A stretch of DNA of 5,669 bases, from the NCBI GenBank assembly GCA_905235695.1, contig CAJOMW010000079.1:1-5669 (forward strand), given 5' to 3'. The notes under the pieces are model-generated. The model had not been told where the DNA came from. It was given only the letters and a program-made list of their open reading frames with translations, and made no database searches. A program made the position numbers and the translations under genes. Source of the stretch: an uncultured Clostridia bacterium (lineage in GTDB: Bacteria; Bacillota; Clostridia; Oscillospirales; CAG-382). Of this stretch, positions 1 through 5,669 are shown one piece after another; position 1 is the first letter of the stretch, and each line of letters starts with the position of its first letter.

Positions 1-1
1 T

Positions 2-1555
2 ATTATATCCGTAAATCTCGTTACGTCACTCGACAATTTGCTTTTCTTTAATTTTACGGACACCTTCATCTTCGGCTGCATACTGTTCTTGATCTCTTTT
101 TTGCTTCTTCCGTTTAAAAATAAGAGCATAGGGACATATATACATGAAAGCAAGCTCCTTTCATATTTTCTGTTTGATGTGTTCGCGCTGAATATACCCG
201 GAAGCGGCGAAAAAAGCAAAGTAAATACGACCTCCGGATTTTACGCCTTTATCGGAATTGCCTGCGGAGTGCTGTCCCACCTCGTGTCGCCTTTGCTTGT
301 AATATCCATAGCTCTTATTATAGCAGTTTTGTGGATGGTATTGAAAAAGCCGGAAAACGGCATATTGCTCATTTGCCTCGTCCTCCCCTTTTCATCCCTG
401 AAAATAATTGAATCCATTATACTTATAACCGCAATATCTCTGCTGTTCAAGGTCATAAGAGGAAAGCGGACTCTCGGAAACGGCGTAATTGCGCTTGCGC
501 TATTGATTCTGTCGATAATTACTCTCTCATCGACCGTATATTCGTTTGACGGAAAATATGCCTCCGAAGAGTGCGTATACGTGCTCTCGGCCCTGTTTCT
601 CTCATACGCCGTCATAACCCTCATAAACTCTTCGTCGCTTGCCGAGAGATGCTTTAAAATGTTTATGATATCCTCGGCGTTTACAGCACTTTACGGATTA
701 TACGAATATCTGAAAATTTACCTCGAAAATATCGATTTTTCAGGCAGTGCGCTCAAGAGCATCCTTGGCGGCGGTATGTCATCTGTATTTGAAAGTCAGC
801 AGTTTTTTGCGGCATACCTCATATCTGTAATTCCGCTTTTCTTTGCACGAAGGATAAAAGGCGGAAAAGCAGCTCCGCTTATCGGTATTATTCTCCTCAC
901 AGGATGCCTTATTCTGACAAATTCCTATTATGCTGTTCTTTCTCTTGCGATATCAGCCGTCATATCATTGCTGATTTTCAGCAGATACGGAATATTTACC
1001 GCAGCACTGTTCGCTCTGCTTCTGCCTCTTATCAAAAATTTTATTCCGACAGGTTATACAAGACCGATAGACGAATATGTGTCGCAGATGTCTCTGTCAT
1101 CGCACCTGCATGATGTGACAAACGGAGTTGCCGAACATATCTCCTCATTCTGGCTCGGAGGCTCGGGCATAGGAAGTCAGGCGCCTGCAATGGCGGCGCT
1201 CGGCGCCGGCTCCGGACTGCTGTTTGACGCAAGCTACAGCGGCATATATATAAATATAGTGCTTAAGATAGGAATACCGCTTACTGTTATGTCCGGCATA
1301 ATGATCCTTGCCATTATGTCAAGGCCGTTTTCGTATACCTTTCAAAAGAACGTATCTCTCGAAGCAAGGTCAAAATGCATAGCAATACTGTGTTCGCTTT
1401 GCTCAATACTTATATGCGGCTTATTCTATAACGTATTCGCCGACTACCGTATATTCTTCCTTTTCTTCCTGCTGTTGTCGCTCGGCACGTCCGTCGCTGA
1501 CAGTGCGGAGAAGGACTACGTTCCCGAGCACACCCCGAGAGAACTGCTATATTGA
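2..1555 (+). CDS. O-antigen ligase/polymerase-like multi-pass membrane protein (5' end missing)
   Basis: The reading frame is open to the left edge of the window: codons 2-37 contain no stop and read IISVNLVTSLDN before the TTG at 38. That TTG is therefore probably an internal leucine and the true start lies upstream. The visible 517 residues are mostly hydrophobic helices, roughly ten or more membrane segments, interrupted near nt 1040-1240 by one long polar loop. A segment near nt 785-852 (VFESQQFFAAYLISVIPLFF), the loop motif GGSGIGSQ (nt 1157-1180) and the following helix with LKIGIPL match the layout of the Wzy_C / O-antigen ligase superfamily. Those proteins join or polymerise lipid-linked glycans at the outer face of the membrane. 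Usual landmarks are degenerate: Q replaces the Asn of the N-x-A-x-Y-L segment, H stands near the usual loop Arg, and the His-Asn after the loop is absent. The substrate is unknown. Two DUF4330-like genes follow at once, so a role in envelope or capsular polysaccharide is inferred. Superfamily assignment is fairly sure, exact function is not. Confidence 0.72.
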   Translation: MISVNLVTSLDNLLFFNFTDTFIFGCILFLISFLLLPFKNKSIGTYIHESKLLSYFLFDVFALNIPGSGEKSKVNTTSGFYAFIGIACGVLSHLVSPLLVISIALIIAVLWMVLKKPENGILLICLVLPFSSLKIIESIILITAISLLFKVIRGKRTLGNGVIALALLILSIITLSSTVYSFDGKYASEECVYVLSALFLSYAVITLINSSSLAERCFKMFMISSAFTALYGLYEYLKIYLENIDFSGSALKSILGGGMSSVFESQQFFAAYLISVIPLFFARRIKGGKAAPLIGIILLTGCLILTNSYYAVLSLAISAVISLLIFSRYGIFTAALFALLLPLIKNFIPTGYTRPIDEYVSQMSLSSHLHDVTNGVAEHISSFWLGGSGIGSQAPAMAALGAGSGLLFDASYSGIYINIVLKIGIPLTVMSGIMILAIMSRPFSYTFQKNVSLEARSKCIAILCSLCSILICGLFYNVFADYRIFFLFFLLLSLGTSVADSAEKDYVPEHTPRELLY

Positions 1556-1560
1556 AACAC

Positions 1561-1567
1561 GAAAGGA
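1561..1567 (+). promoter_or_regulatory. Ribosome-binding site GAAAGGA that decides the start at 1576
   Basis: GAAAGGA lies 8 nt before the ATG at 1576. It lies downstream of the alternative TTG at 1552, which overlaps the stop codon of the previous gene and has no purine-rich site at a proper distance. The ATG is therefore the better start. Confidence 0.7.
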
Positions 1568-1575
1568 ATATTGCA

Positions 1576-2061
1576 ATGGATAGTTTAAAAAACAAAAGCA
1601 AGCGCAGCTTCAATATAATAGACGCACTTATCATACTGTTTGCGATTGCGGCCATTATATTCTCTGTAAACGTGATACTTTCGGATATGTTTGTCTCAGA
1701 CAGTGCAAAAGTAACTTACGTTATCAAAATTGACGGAGTAGACGAAAGAAACGCCGAATCCATAACAGAGGACAGCGAGCTGTATTTTGCCTCGTCGAGA
1801 ACCAAGATGGGAAGCGTGGAAAACGTAACATATTTGCCGGAAACCGTAACCGTTTTCAACTATGAGTCCGACAGATTTGTAAATACGGAGCTTGCGGGAA
1901 AATGCAGCGTGTACATTACATTAAAAGCCGTATGCGACGTCAGCAACAATGCGTATCTCATAGGCTCCCACATTATTTCTGCCGGCAACACGGCAGATAT
2001 CCTGCTCCCATACAGTTATGACAGGGCCGAGATAATATCCGTATCCGAGTCACTTTCATGA
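1576..2061 (+). CDS. DUF4330-like single-pass membrane protein, first of a tandem pair
   Basis: This encodes 161 residues from the ATG preceded by GAAAGGA. A basic N-terminus (K5, K7, K9, R10) followed by a hydrophobic helix at about 14-35 predicts a signal anchor with the rest outside the membrane (positive-inside rule). The outer domain looks beta-rich: a strand pattern VTYVIKIDGVD (46-56), then xLYFAS...KMGSVENV (about 69-84), and a late YLIGS (127-131). These blocks line up in order with the next gene and fit the general layout of DUF4330 proteins, whose function is not established. There are two cysteines, C110 and C120. It starts 20 nt after the polymerase-like gene, so the two are probably co-transcribed and it may act in the same envelope-glycan process. 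The DUF4330 assignment is from recalled family layout, not a search. This copy is more diverged than the second. Confidence 0.68.
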   Translation: MDSLKNKSKRSFNIIDALIILFAIAAIIFSVNVILSDMFVSDSAKVTYVIKIDGVDERNAESITEDSELYFASSRTKMGSVENVTYLPETVTVFNYESDRFVNTELAGKCSVYITLKAVCDVSNNAYLIGSHIISAGNTADILLPYSYDRAEIISVSESLS

Positions 2062-2076
2062 AGAGAGGTGCTGTAA

Positions 2077-2553
2077 ATGAAAAATAAAAAACTGAACATA
2101 ATAGATATAATAATAATTACGGCACTGATACTTGTTATTGCCGCCGCGATAAGCAGAGCGGTCATAATGAACCGTATGCCGGACACCGTAAAAGACAGAG
2201 AAATCCTCTATAAGATAGAACTGCGCGACGTTGACGGCATATATCGCGATTCCGTAAAGCCCGGCGACAGTCTGTATATATCCGAAAAGGCATTGTACTG
2301 CGGAACCGTCCACGAGGTGAGCGCCTCCCACGTAAAGCGTGAAGTTGTATACGACGACGGCTCCGTATCGCCGCACTCAGATCCCTCAAAGGTTAATATC
2401 GTTCTCACCGTGCTATTATCCGCTGACACATCTGACGACGGATTTTATATCGGAAGCAATACGTTCTTATCCCCCGGTCAGCAGATAGCCGCGTACACAA
2501 AATACTTCAATTTTACCGGAAAAATTATTGATTTTGCGGATTTTGAGCAATAA
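2077..2553 (+). CDS. DUF4330-like single-pass membrane protein, second of the pair
   Basis: This encodes 158 residues. The ATG is preceded by AGAGGTG (2064-2070) at 6 nt spacing, and the gene begins 15 nt after the previous stop. The N-terminus KNKKLNIIDIIII resembles the paralogue's RSFNIIDALII: short, basic, then a membrane helix at about 8-26. The outer domain has ILYKIELRDVDG (43-54), the core VKPGDSLYIS (60-69), CGTVHEV (75-81), FYIGS (123-127), and a C-terminal block with FNFTGKIIDF (144-153). The VxxGDxLY...GxVxxV and YIGS/GxIxDF pattern is closer to typical DUF4330 than that of its neighbour. No catalytic motif is visible. The function of the family is unknown. Operon context suggests work with the polymerase-like protein at the outer face of the membrane. 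It is the last gene before a long AT-rich gap and so is probably the end of the transcription unit, though I see no convincing hairpin terminator after it. Confidence 0.74.
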   Translation: MKNKKLNIIDIIIITALILVIAAAISRAVIMNRMPDTVKDREILYKIELRDVDGIYRDSVKPGDSLYISEKALYCGTVHEVSASHVKREVVYDDGSVSPHSDPSKVNIVLTVLLSADTSDDGFYIGSNTFLSPGQQIAAYTKYFNFTGKIIDFADFEQ

Positions 2554-2648
2554 TCTTAGTCAATTTGCCATCTTTTCGGGTAATATTATATATAATTATT
2601 GTGTAAAATATAGTTTTTTATCAAAATTGTAAAATTCATAGTTTATTA

Positions 2649-2677
2649 TTGAATTATTTTCAGTTATTTGATATAAT
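2649..2677 (+). promoter_or_regulatory. Sigma-A-type promoter for the HPr gene
   Basis: TTGAAT (2649-2654) is followed by a 17 bp spacer and a perfect TATAAT (2672-2677). A TG one base before it (2669-2670) gives an extended -10. The DNA upstream is very AT-rich, as in UP elements. Initiation would fall near 2684, leaving a leader of about 38 nt before the ATG at 2722. No catabolite-response element is obvious. The remainder of the gap 2554-2648 holds AT-rich sequence without a recognisable gene. Confidence 0.75.
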
Positions 2678-2721
2678 GTAGATTGTTATAAGTTATCCAT
2701 ATTTTTGAAAGGGAAGATACT

Positions 2722-2985
2722 ATGATCTCAAAGGAAGTTGTTGTAAAGAATATGGAGGGCCTTCATGCCAGACCCGCTACTCTTTTTATTCAGAAGGCAA
2801 ACACGTTCAAAAGCTCTGTTTGGATTGAAAACGGTGACAGACGTGCCAACGCAAAGAGTCTTCTCGGAGTTCTTTCGCTCGGCATATCAATGGATATGAA
2901 TATCATCATCACCGCTGACGGTTCGGACGAGGAAAGCGCAGTAAACGAGCTCGCAGCGCTTATTGCAACGGGACTTGCAAAGTAA
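2722..2985 (+). CDS. HPr-family phosphocarrier protein
   Basis: This encodes 87 residues, the usual HPr length, with AGGGA (2710-2714) 7 nt before the ATG. HPr carries phosphate from enzyme I to sugar-specific enzyme II proteins. In Firmicutes it is also phosphorylated by HPr kinase and then acts with CcpA in carbon catabolite control. The active-site motif GLHARPA places His at position 15 exactly, and Arg17 is present. The regulatory-serine segment NAKSLLGVLSLG places Ser at position 46, with L47 and L48 as the hydrophobic patch. Both phosphorylation sites are therefore intact, unlike Crh, which lacks His15. No ptsI or enzyme II gene is adjacent. The NAKS form, where ptsH usually has NLKS, and the nearness of uvrC recall the HPr-like gene of the clostridial hprK/rapZ/whiA/uvrC neighbourhood. 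I therefore give no ptsH symbol. It has its own strong promoter and an apparent terminator, so it is probably made largely as a single-gene transcript. Confidence 0.93.
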   Translation: MISKEVVVKNMEGLHARPATLFIQKANTFKSSVWIENGDRRANAKSLLGVLSLGISMDMNIIITADGSDEESAVNELAALIATGLAK

Positions 2986-3008
2986 GTTCCAAAACATATT
3001 TTATCGGC

Positions 3009-3039
3009 AAAGGAGTTCGCTTGTCGCGTGCTCCTTTTT
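3009..3039 (+). terminator. Intrinsic terminator after the HPr gene
   Basis: AAAGGAG (3009-3015) pairs with CTCCTTT (3031-3037). Inside it a T-G wobble and one T-T mismatch lead to a second stem, CGC (3018-3020) with GCG (3026-3028), closing a TTGTC loop. A run of five T (3035-3039) follows. It lies 23 nt after the HPr stop and ends only 9 nt before the uvrC Shine-Dalgarno, so partial read-through into uvrC is possible. Confidence 0.72.
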
Positions 3040-3048
3040 GTCATATCT

Positions 3049-3053
3049 GGAGG
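3049..3053 (+). promoter_or_regulatory. uvrC ribosome-binding site GGAGG
   Basis: GGAGG lies 9 nt before the ATG at 3063. It rules out the in-frame TTG at 3021, which sits in the loop of the terminator hairpin and has no suitable site. The family's usual N-terminus also fits the ATG. Confidence 0.85.
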
Positions 3054-3062
3054 GAGAGAGAA

Positions 3063-4898
3063 ATGCCGAGAAACAAGACAATTGACGAAAAGCTTTCGGT
3101 ACTTCCCCGCTCACCCGGTGTGTACCTGATGAAAAACGCCGCAGGAAGCATAATATACGTCGGAAAGTCCAAGTGCCTCAAGAACAGAGTCACGAGCTAT
3201 TTTCAGTCACCTGCCGGACTTAACAGCAAAACGAGAAAGCTCGTCAGCAATATTGCGGACTTTGAGATAATAGTCACGCAGTCCGAAGCCGAGGCGCTTC
3301 TTCTCGAGAACGAGCTTATAAAAAAGCACTATCCGAAGTATAATATAAAGCTGAAGGACTCAAAATCATACCCATATATCAAAAAGACGCGAGAAGCGTA
3401 CCCGAGGCTTGTCGTTCAGTACGAGAGAAAGGACGACAAATGCAAGTACTACGGTCCGTATACCTCGGCAAGCAGTGCTTACGATATAATCAAGACGCTT
3501 CAGAAGGTATTCAGACTGCCGAACTGTGAGAGGAAGATAGAATACGGCAAGGCCGTCGGCAGACCATGCCTGAACTATCACATAGATCAGTGCATTGCGC
3601 CGTGCACCGGCAAAATATCCGAGGAGGAGTATGCGGATATTTTCGATGAGATAGAAATGGTGCTCAAGGGAAATTATCAGATGGCTGAGAAATCCCTTGA
3701 AAAGAAGATGTACCTCGCATCGGAGCAGATGCGCTTTGAAACGGCGGCAAAGTACCGCGACAGCATAAAAAATCTGAAAAATCTGACGACGCGCCAGAAG
3801 ATAAAGTCCTCACCCGATATGCAGAAGGACGTATTCGGTTTTTACGAGACGGACACACACTCAGCCATCGCCGTACTGCTCGTGCGTGACGGCATCGTTA
3901 TAGATAAGAATATAATACACATGAATCAGGATGAGATATGCGACGATGAAGCGCTATGCGACCTCATGCTCAGATACTATCACAACCCCGATACGATTCC
4001 TAAGGAAATATCTCTTTCTTTTGAGATAAACGAAGAAGATTTAAAAGATCTCACAAGGATCCTGTCAGAAAAGTGCGGTCACTCCGTAAATGTTCACACA
4101 CCTCAGAAGGGCGTCGGAAAAGAGCTTTGCAGCATGGCTGCCGACAATGCAAAAGAAGCTATAATAATCAGGGAAAAGCAAGAAGAAAACGACTCTTCCC
4201 TGCTGATAAGGCTTGCAGGCACGCTCGGACTTGAAGTGGTGCCGGAAAAGATAGAGAGCTACGATATATCAAACAACGGCGACAAGGATATGTACTGCGG
4301 TATGATAGTTGTTGAAAACGGAAAGTTCAAGAAGTCGGCATACCGCTCGTTTTCCATTAAGACAACAGACGGTATAGACGACTACGGTGCGATGCGAGAG
4401 GCTCTTTCAAGGCGGTTTTCGCACATTGGCGGAGAGGATGACAAGTCGTCAATGTCAGTCGCTCCGGATCTGATACTTCTCGACGGCGGCGTAGGTCACG
4501 TTTCGACTGTAAAACAGCTTGCAGGCGAAATGAATATAGATATACCGATTTTCGGCATGGTAAAGGACCAATTCCACAAGACGAGAACCATAACCGACGG
4601 CGAGAACGAGATAAGTATAGCAAAGGACAGCGTCATCTTCTCGTTTATTTATAAAATACAGGAAGAAGTCCACAGATACACCTTTTCAAAGATGGATGCG
4701 TCTCGCAGAAAAAAGATGAAGACGCTCGCCATAACCGAAGTCAAGGGCATCGGCCAGGCCAAGGCAAAGGCAATATATGAGAAATTCAAGACTCCCGAAA
4801 ATCTGAAGAACGCAACTGTGGAAGAGTTGTGTCAGGTCAGAGGCATAACGGAGGAAACAGCCGCAAGGCTTATAGAGTTTCTCAGAGAAGAGCAATAG
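3063..4898 (+). CDS. uvrC: UvrC, excinuclease ABC subunit C
   Basis: This encodes 611 residues, a normal length for UvrC. With UvrB bound at a lesion, UvrC cuts the damaged strand on both sides in nucleotide excision repair. The N-terminal GIY-YIG nuclease shows GVY (19-21), YVG (32-34), catalytic Arg42 and metal-binding Glu82, corresponding to R39 and E76 of the Thermotoga enzyme; it makes the 3' cut. Four cysteines, C155, C169, C177 and C181, match the conserved set reported to hold an iron-sulphur cluster. A UVR domain at about 204-239 (EKKM...FETAAKYRD) would bind UvrB. The C-terminal RNase H-like nuclease for the 5' cut has Asp401 (SYDISN), Asp474 (LLDGG), the KDQFHKTR segment (501-508) and His537 (EEVHRY). 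Tandem helix-hairpin-helix DNA-binding motifs follow (about 556-610, including KGIGQAKAKAI). All key residues are present. It leads an apparent operon with rsmD, which follows 15 nt downstream. Confidence 0.98.
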   Translation: MPRNKTIDEKLSVLPRSPGVYLMKNAAGSIIYVGKSKCLKNRVTSYFQSPAGLNSKTRKLVSNIADFEIIVTQSEAEALLLENELIKKHYPKYNIKLKDSKSYPYIKKTREAYPRLVVQYERKDDKCKYYGPYTSASSAYDIIKTLQKVFRLPNCERKIEYGKAVGRPCLNYHIDQCIAPCTGKISEEEYADIFDEIEMVLKGNYQMAEKSLEKKMYLASEQMRFETAAKYRDSIKNLKNLTTRQKIKSSPDMQKDVFGFYETDTHSAIAVLLVRDGIVIDKNIIHMNQDEICDDEALCDLMLRYYHNPDTIPKEISLSFEINEEDLKDLTRILSEKCGHSVNVHTPQKGVGKELCSMAADNAKEAIIIREKQEENDSSLLIRLAGTLGLEVVPEKIESYDISNNGDKDMYCGMIVVENGKFKKSAYRSFSIKTTDGIDDYGAMREALSRRFSHIGGEDDKSSMSVAPDLILLDGGVGHVSTVKQLAGEMNIDIPIFGMVKDQFHKTRTITDGENEISIAKDSVIFSFIYKIQEEVHRYTFSKMDASRRKKMKTLAITEVKGIGQAKAKAIYEKFKTPENLKNATVEELCQVRGITEETAARLIEFLREEQ

Positions 4899-4913
4899 AA
4901 AGGCTGATAAATT

Positions 4914-5507
4914 ATGATGAGAATAATCGCAGGCAAAGCGCGCAGGCGTTCGCTTGAAACGCTCAGCGGAGAGGATATAACAAGGCCTACTTCCGAGCGT
5001 GTAAAGGAAGGCGTTTTCAGCGCCATACAGTTTGAAATAGAGGGAAAGAGATTTCTCGACCTGTTTGCCGGCACGGGGCAGATGGCTCTTGAGGCGCTAA
5101 GCCGCGGCGCATCTTCTGCAGTGCTTGTGGACGACAACGTAAAGGCGGTTGAGATAATAAAGACAAACGCCAGAAAGACAGAGCTTATCGGGCAGTGCAA
5201 AATACTCAGAAAAGATTACAGCGAATATCTGAAAGGCGCCTCGGCAAGCGGAGAAAAATTCGATATAGTCTTTCTCGATCCTCCCTACGCAAAGAATGTA
5301 AAGGACGAGGTGCTGAAAAAGCTCACAAGGGCAGATATTCTGAACGACGGTGCGATAGTTATATGCGAATCCGAAAACGATTATTTTGAAGAGGGCGAGG
5401 ACGTCTACGGACTCACCTTCAGAAAGAAGTACCGCTACGGCCGAGCACTAATTACAATGCTCGAGAAAAGAGCAGGCAGCGCCCCTTCATCCGACAGCGA
5501 AGAATAG
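4914..5507 (+). CDS. rsmD: RsmD, 16S rRNA (guanine-966-N2)-methyltransferase
   Basis: This encodes 197 residues, close to the usual 180-200. RsmD uses S-adenosylmethionine to methylate N2 of G966 (E. coli numbering) in 16S rRNA of the small ribosomal subunit. The N-terminus MRIIAGKARRR and the TRPTSERVKEGVF segment (23-35) are family hallmarks. SAM-binding motif I is LDLFAGTG (48-55), the acidic end of strand 2 is D73/D74, and the catalytic motif IV is DPPY (122-125). Motif I is followed by QMALEALSRGA, where an Ala replaces a commonly seen Gly; this looks harmless. Two adjacent ATGs exist at 4914 and 4917. GAAAGG (4898-4903) is 10 nt from the first and 13 from the second, so the first is preferred. 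The last dozen residues are Ser/Glu-rich and probably disordered. The gene lies between uvrC and coaD at short spacing; rsmD beside coaD is a common arrangement in Firmicutes. Confidence 0.96.
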   Translation: MMRIIAGKARRRSLETLSGEDITRPTSERVKEGVFSAIQFEIEGKRFLDLFAGTGQMALEALSRGASSAVLVDDNVKAVEIIKTNARKTELIGQCKILRKDYSEYLKGASASGEKFDIVFLDPPYAKNVKDEVLKKLTRADILNDGAIVICESENDYFEEGEDVYGLTFRKKYRYGRALITMLEKRAGSAPSSDSEE

Positions 5508-5528
5508 ATATACGAAAGAAGGTATACG

Positions 5529-5669
5529 ATGAAAAACGCAGTACTTCCCGGCAGTTATGATCCGATAACGGTAGGACATCTTGAAATAATAAAGCGCGCG
5601 GCAAATATTTTCGACAATGTTACCGTACTCGTAATACCAAACAGCGAAAAAAAATACCTGCTTGACGAG
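5529..5669 (+). CDS. coaD: CoaD, phosphopantetheine adenylyltransferase (3' end missing)
   Basis: Only the first 47 codons fall in the window; the full protein is normally about 160 residues. CoaD transfers AMP from ATP to 4'-phosphopantetheine, giving dephospho-CoA, the penultimate step of coenzyme A synthesis in the cytoplasm. The nucleotidyltransferase signature is clear: PGSYDPITVGH (7-17), whose Ser9 and His17 correspond to Thr10 and His18 of the E. coli enzyme, followed by IIKRA. A lysine pair at 41-42 (SEKKY) falls where the substrate-binding Lys42 of E. coli lies. The Tyr in GSYDP replaces the usual Phe and is conservative. AGAAGG (5517-5522) sits 6 nt before the ATG, and the gene starts 21 nt after rsmD, so co-transcription with uvrC-rsmD is likely. 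Confidence 0.95.
   Translation, partial: MKNAVLPGSYDPITVGHLEIIKRAANIFDNVTVLVIPNSEKKYLLDE

Noticed and set aside
241..624. Open frame of 127 codons on the minus strand, and other antisense or out-of-frame ORFs (for example 2056-2376, 4357-4623, 4832-5200)
   Set aside because: All lie across well-supported + strand genes, have no family-like motifs and look like shadow frames of the genes beneath them.
2585..2596. Perfect 12 bp palindrome ATTATATATAAT after the second DUF4330-like gene, considered as terminator or operator
   Set aside because: It is made only of A and T in a very AT-rich gap, is too weak for a terminator stem, and is followed by no T-run at the right place. It is expected by chance there.
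2565..2596. TTGCCA followed by TATAAT as a second promoter
   Set aside because: The spacer to TATAAT is 20 bp, too long; closer -10 choices are poor. The promoter at 2649-2677 is far better.
2693..2701. TTATCCATA, one base from a DnaA box
   Set aside because: It is a single imperfect copy in an AT-rich leader with no cluster and no origin-linked genes nearby.
2975..3002. TTGCAA, 16 bp, TATTTT as a uvrC promoter
   Set aside because: Each hexamer matches only 4 of 6 positions, and the transcript would begin at the terminator hairpin. It is kept only as a possibility within the finding on that gap.

Overview
This is a 5.67 kb stretch of ordinary bacterial chromosome with all genes on the + strand. 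It most likely comes from a low-to-mid GC Firmicute of class Clostridia, perhaps an Oscillospiraceae/Ruminococcaceae-type gut organism. The evidence is purine-rich Shine-Dalgarno sites, a sigma-A promoter with an extended -10, an HPr carrying both His15 and the Gram-positive regulatory Ser46, two DUF4330-type proteins, and the uvrC / rsmD / coaD order. The taxon is inferred from gene content only. I see no mobile element, CRISPR array, tRNA or rRNA.

Left part (1 to about 2553): an envelope-polysaccharide-type block. It opens inside a multi-pass membrane protein of the O-antigen ligase/polymerase (Wzy/WaaL-like) superfamily whose start lies before the window. Two small single-pass membrane proteins follow at short spacing. 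They resemble each other along their whole length and look like tandem, strongly diverged DUF4330 paralogues. The three are probably the end of one operon.

Middle (2554 to 3062): an AT-rich intergenic region of about 170 bp holds a strong sigma-A-type promoter (TTGAAT, 17 bp spacer, TGaTATAAT). It drives a short gene for an HPr-family phosphocarrier. A hairpin plus T-tract after that gene looks like an intrinsic terminator placed immediately before the uvrC ribosome-binding site.

Right part (3063 to 5669): uvrC (nucleotide excision repair nuclease), rsmD (16S rRNA m2G966 methyltransferase) and the first 47 codons of coaD (phosphopantetheine adenylyltransferase). Gaps are 15 and 21 nt, so this looks like a housekeeping operon. 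All recognisable catalytic residues are present.

No new defence or mobile system is evident. The least understood content is the DUF4330-like pair behind the polymerase-like protein. The regulatory layout around the HPr gene is the other point worth a second look.
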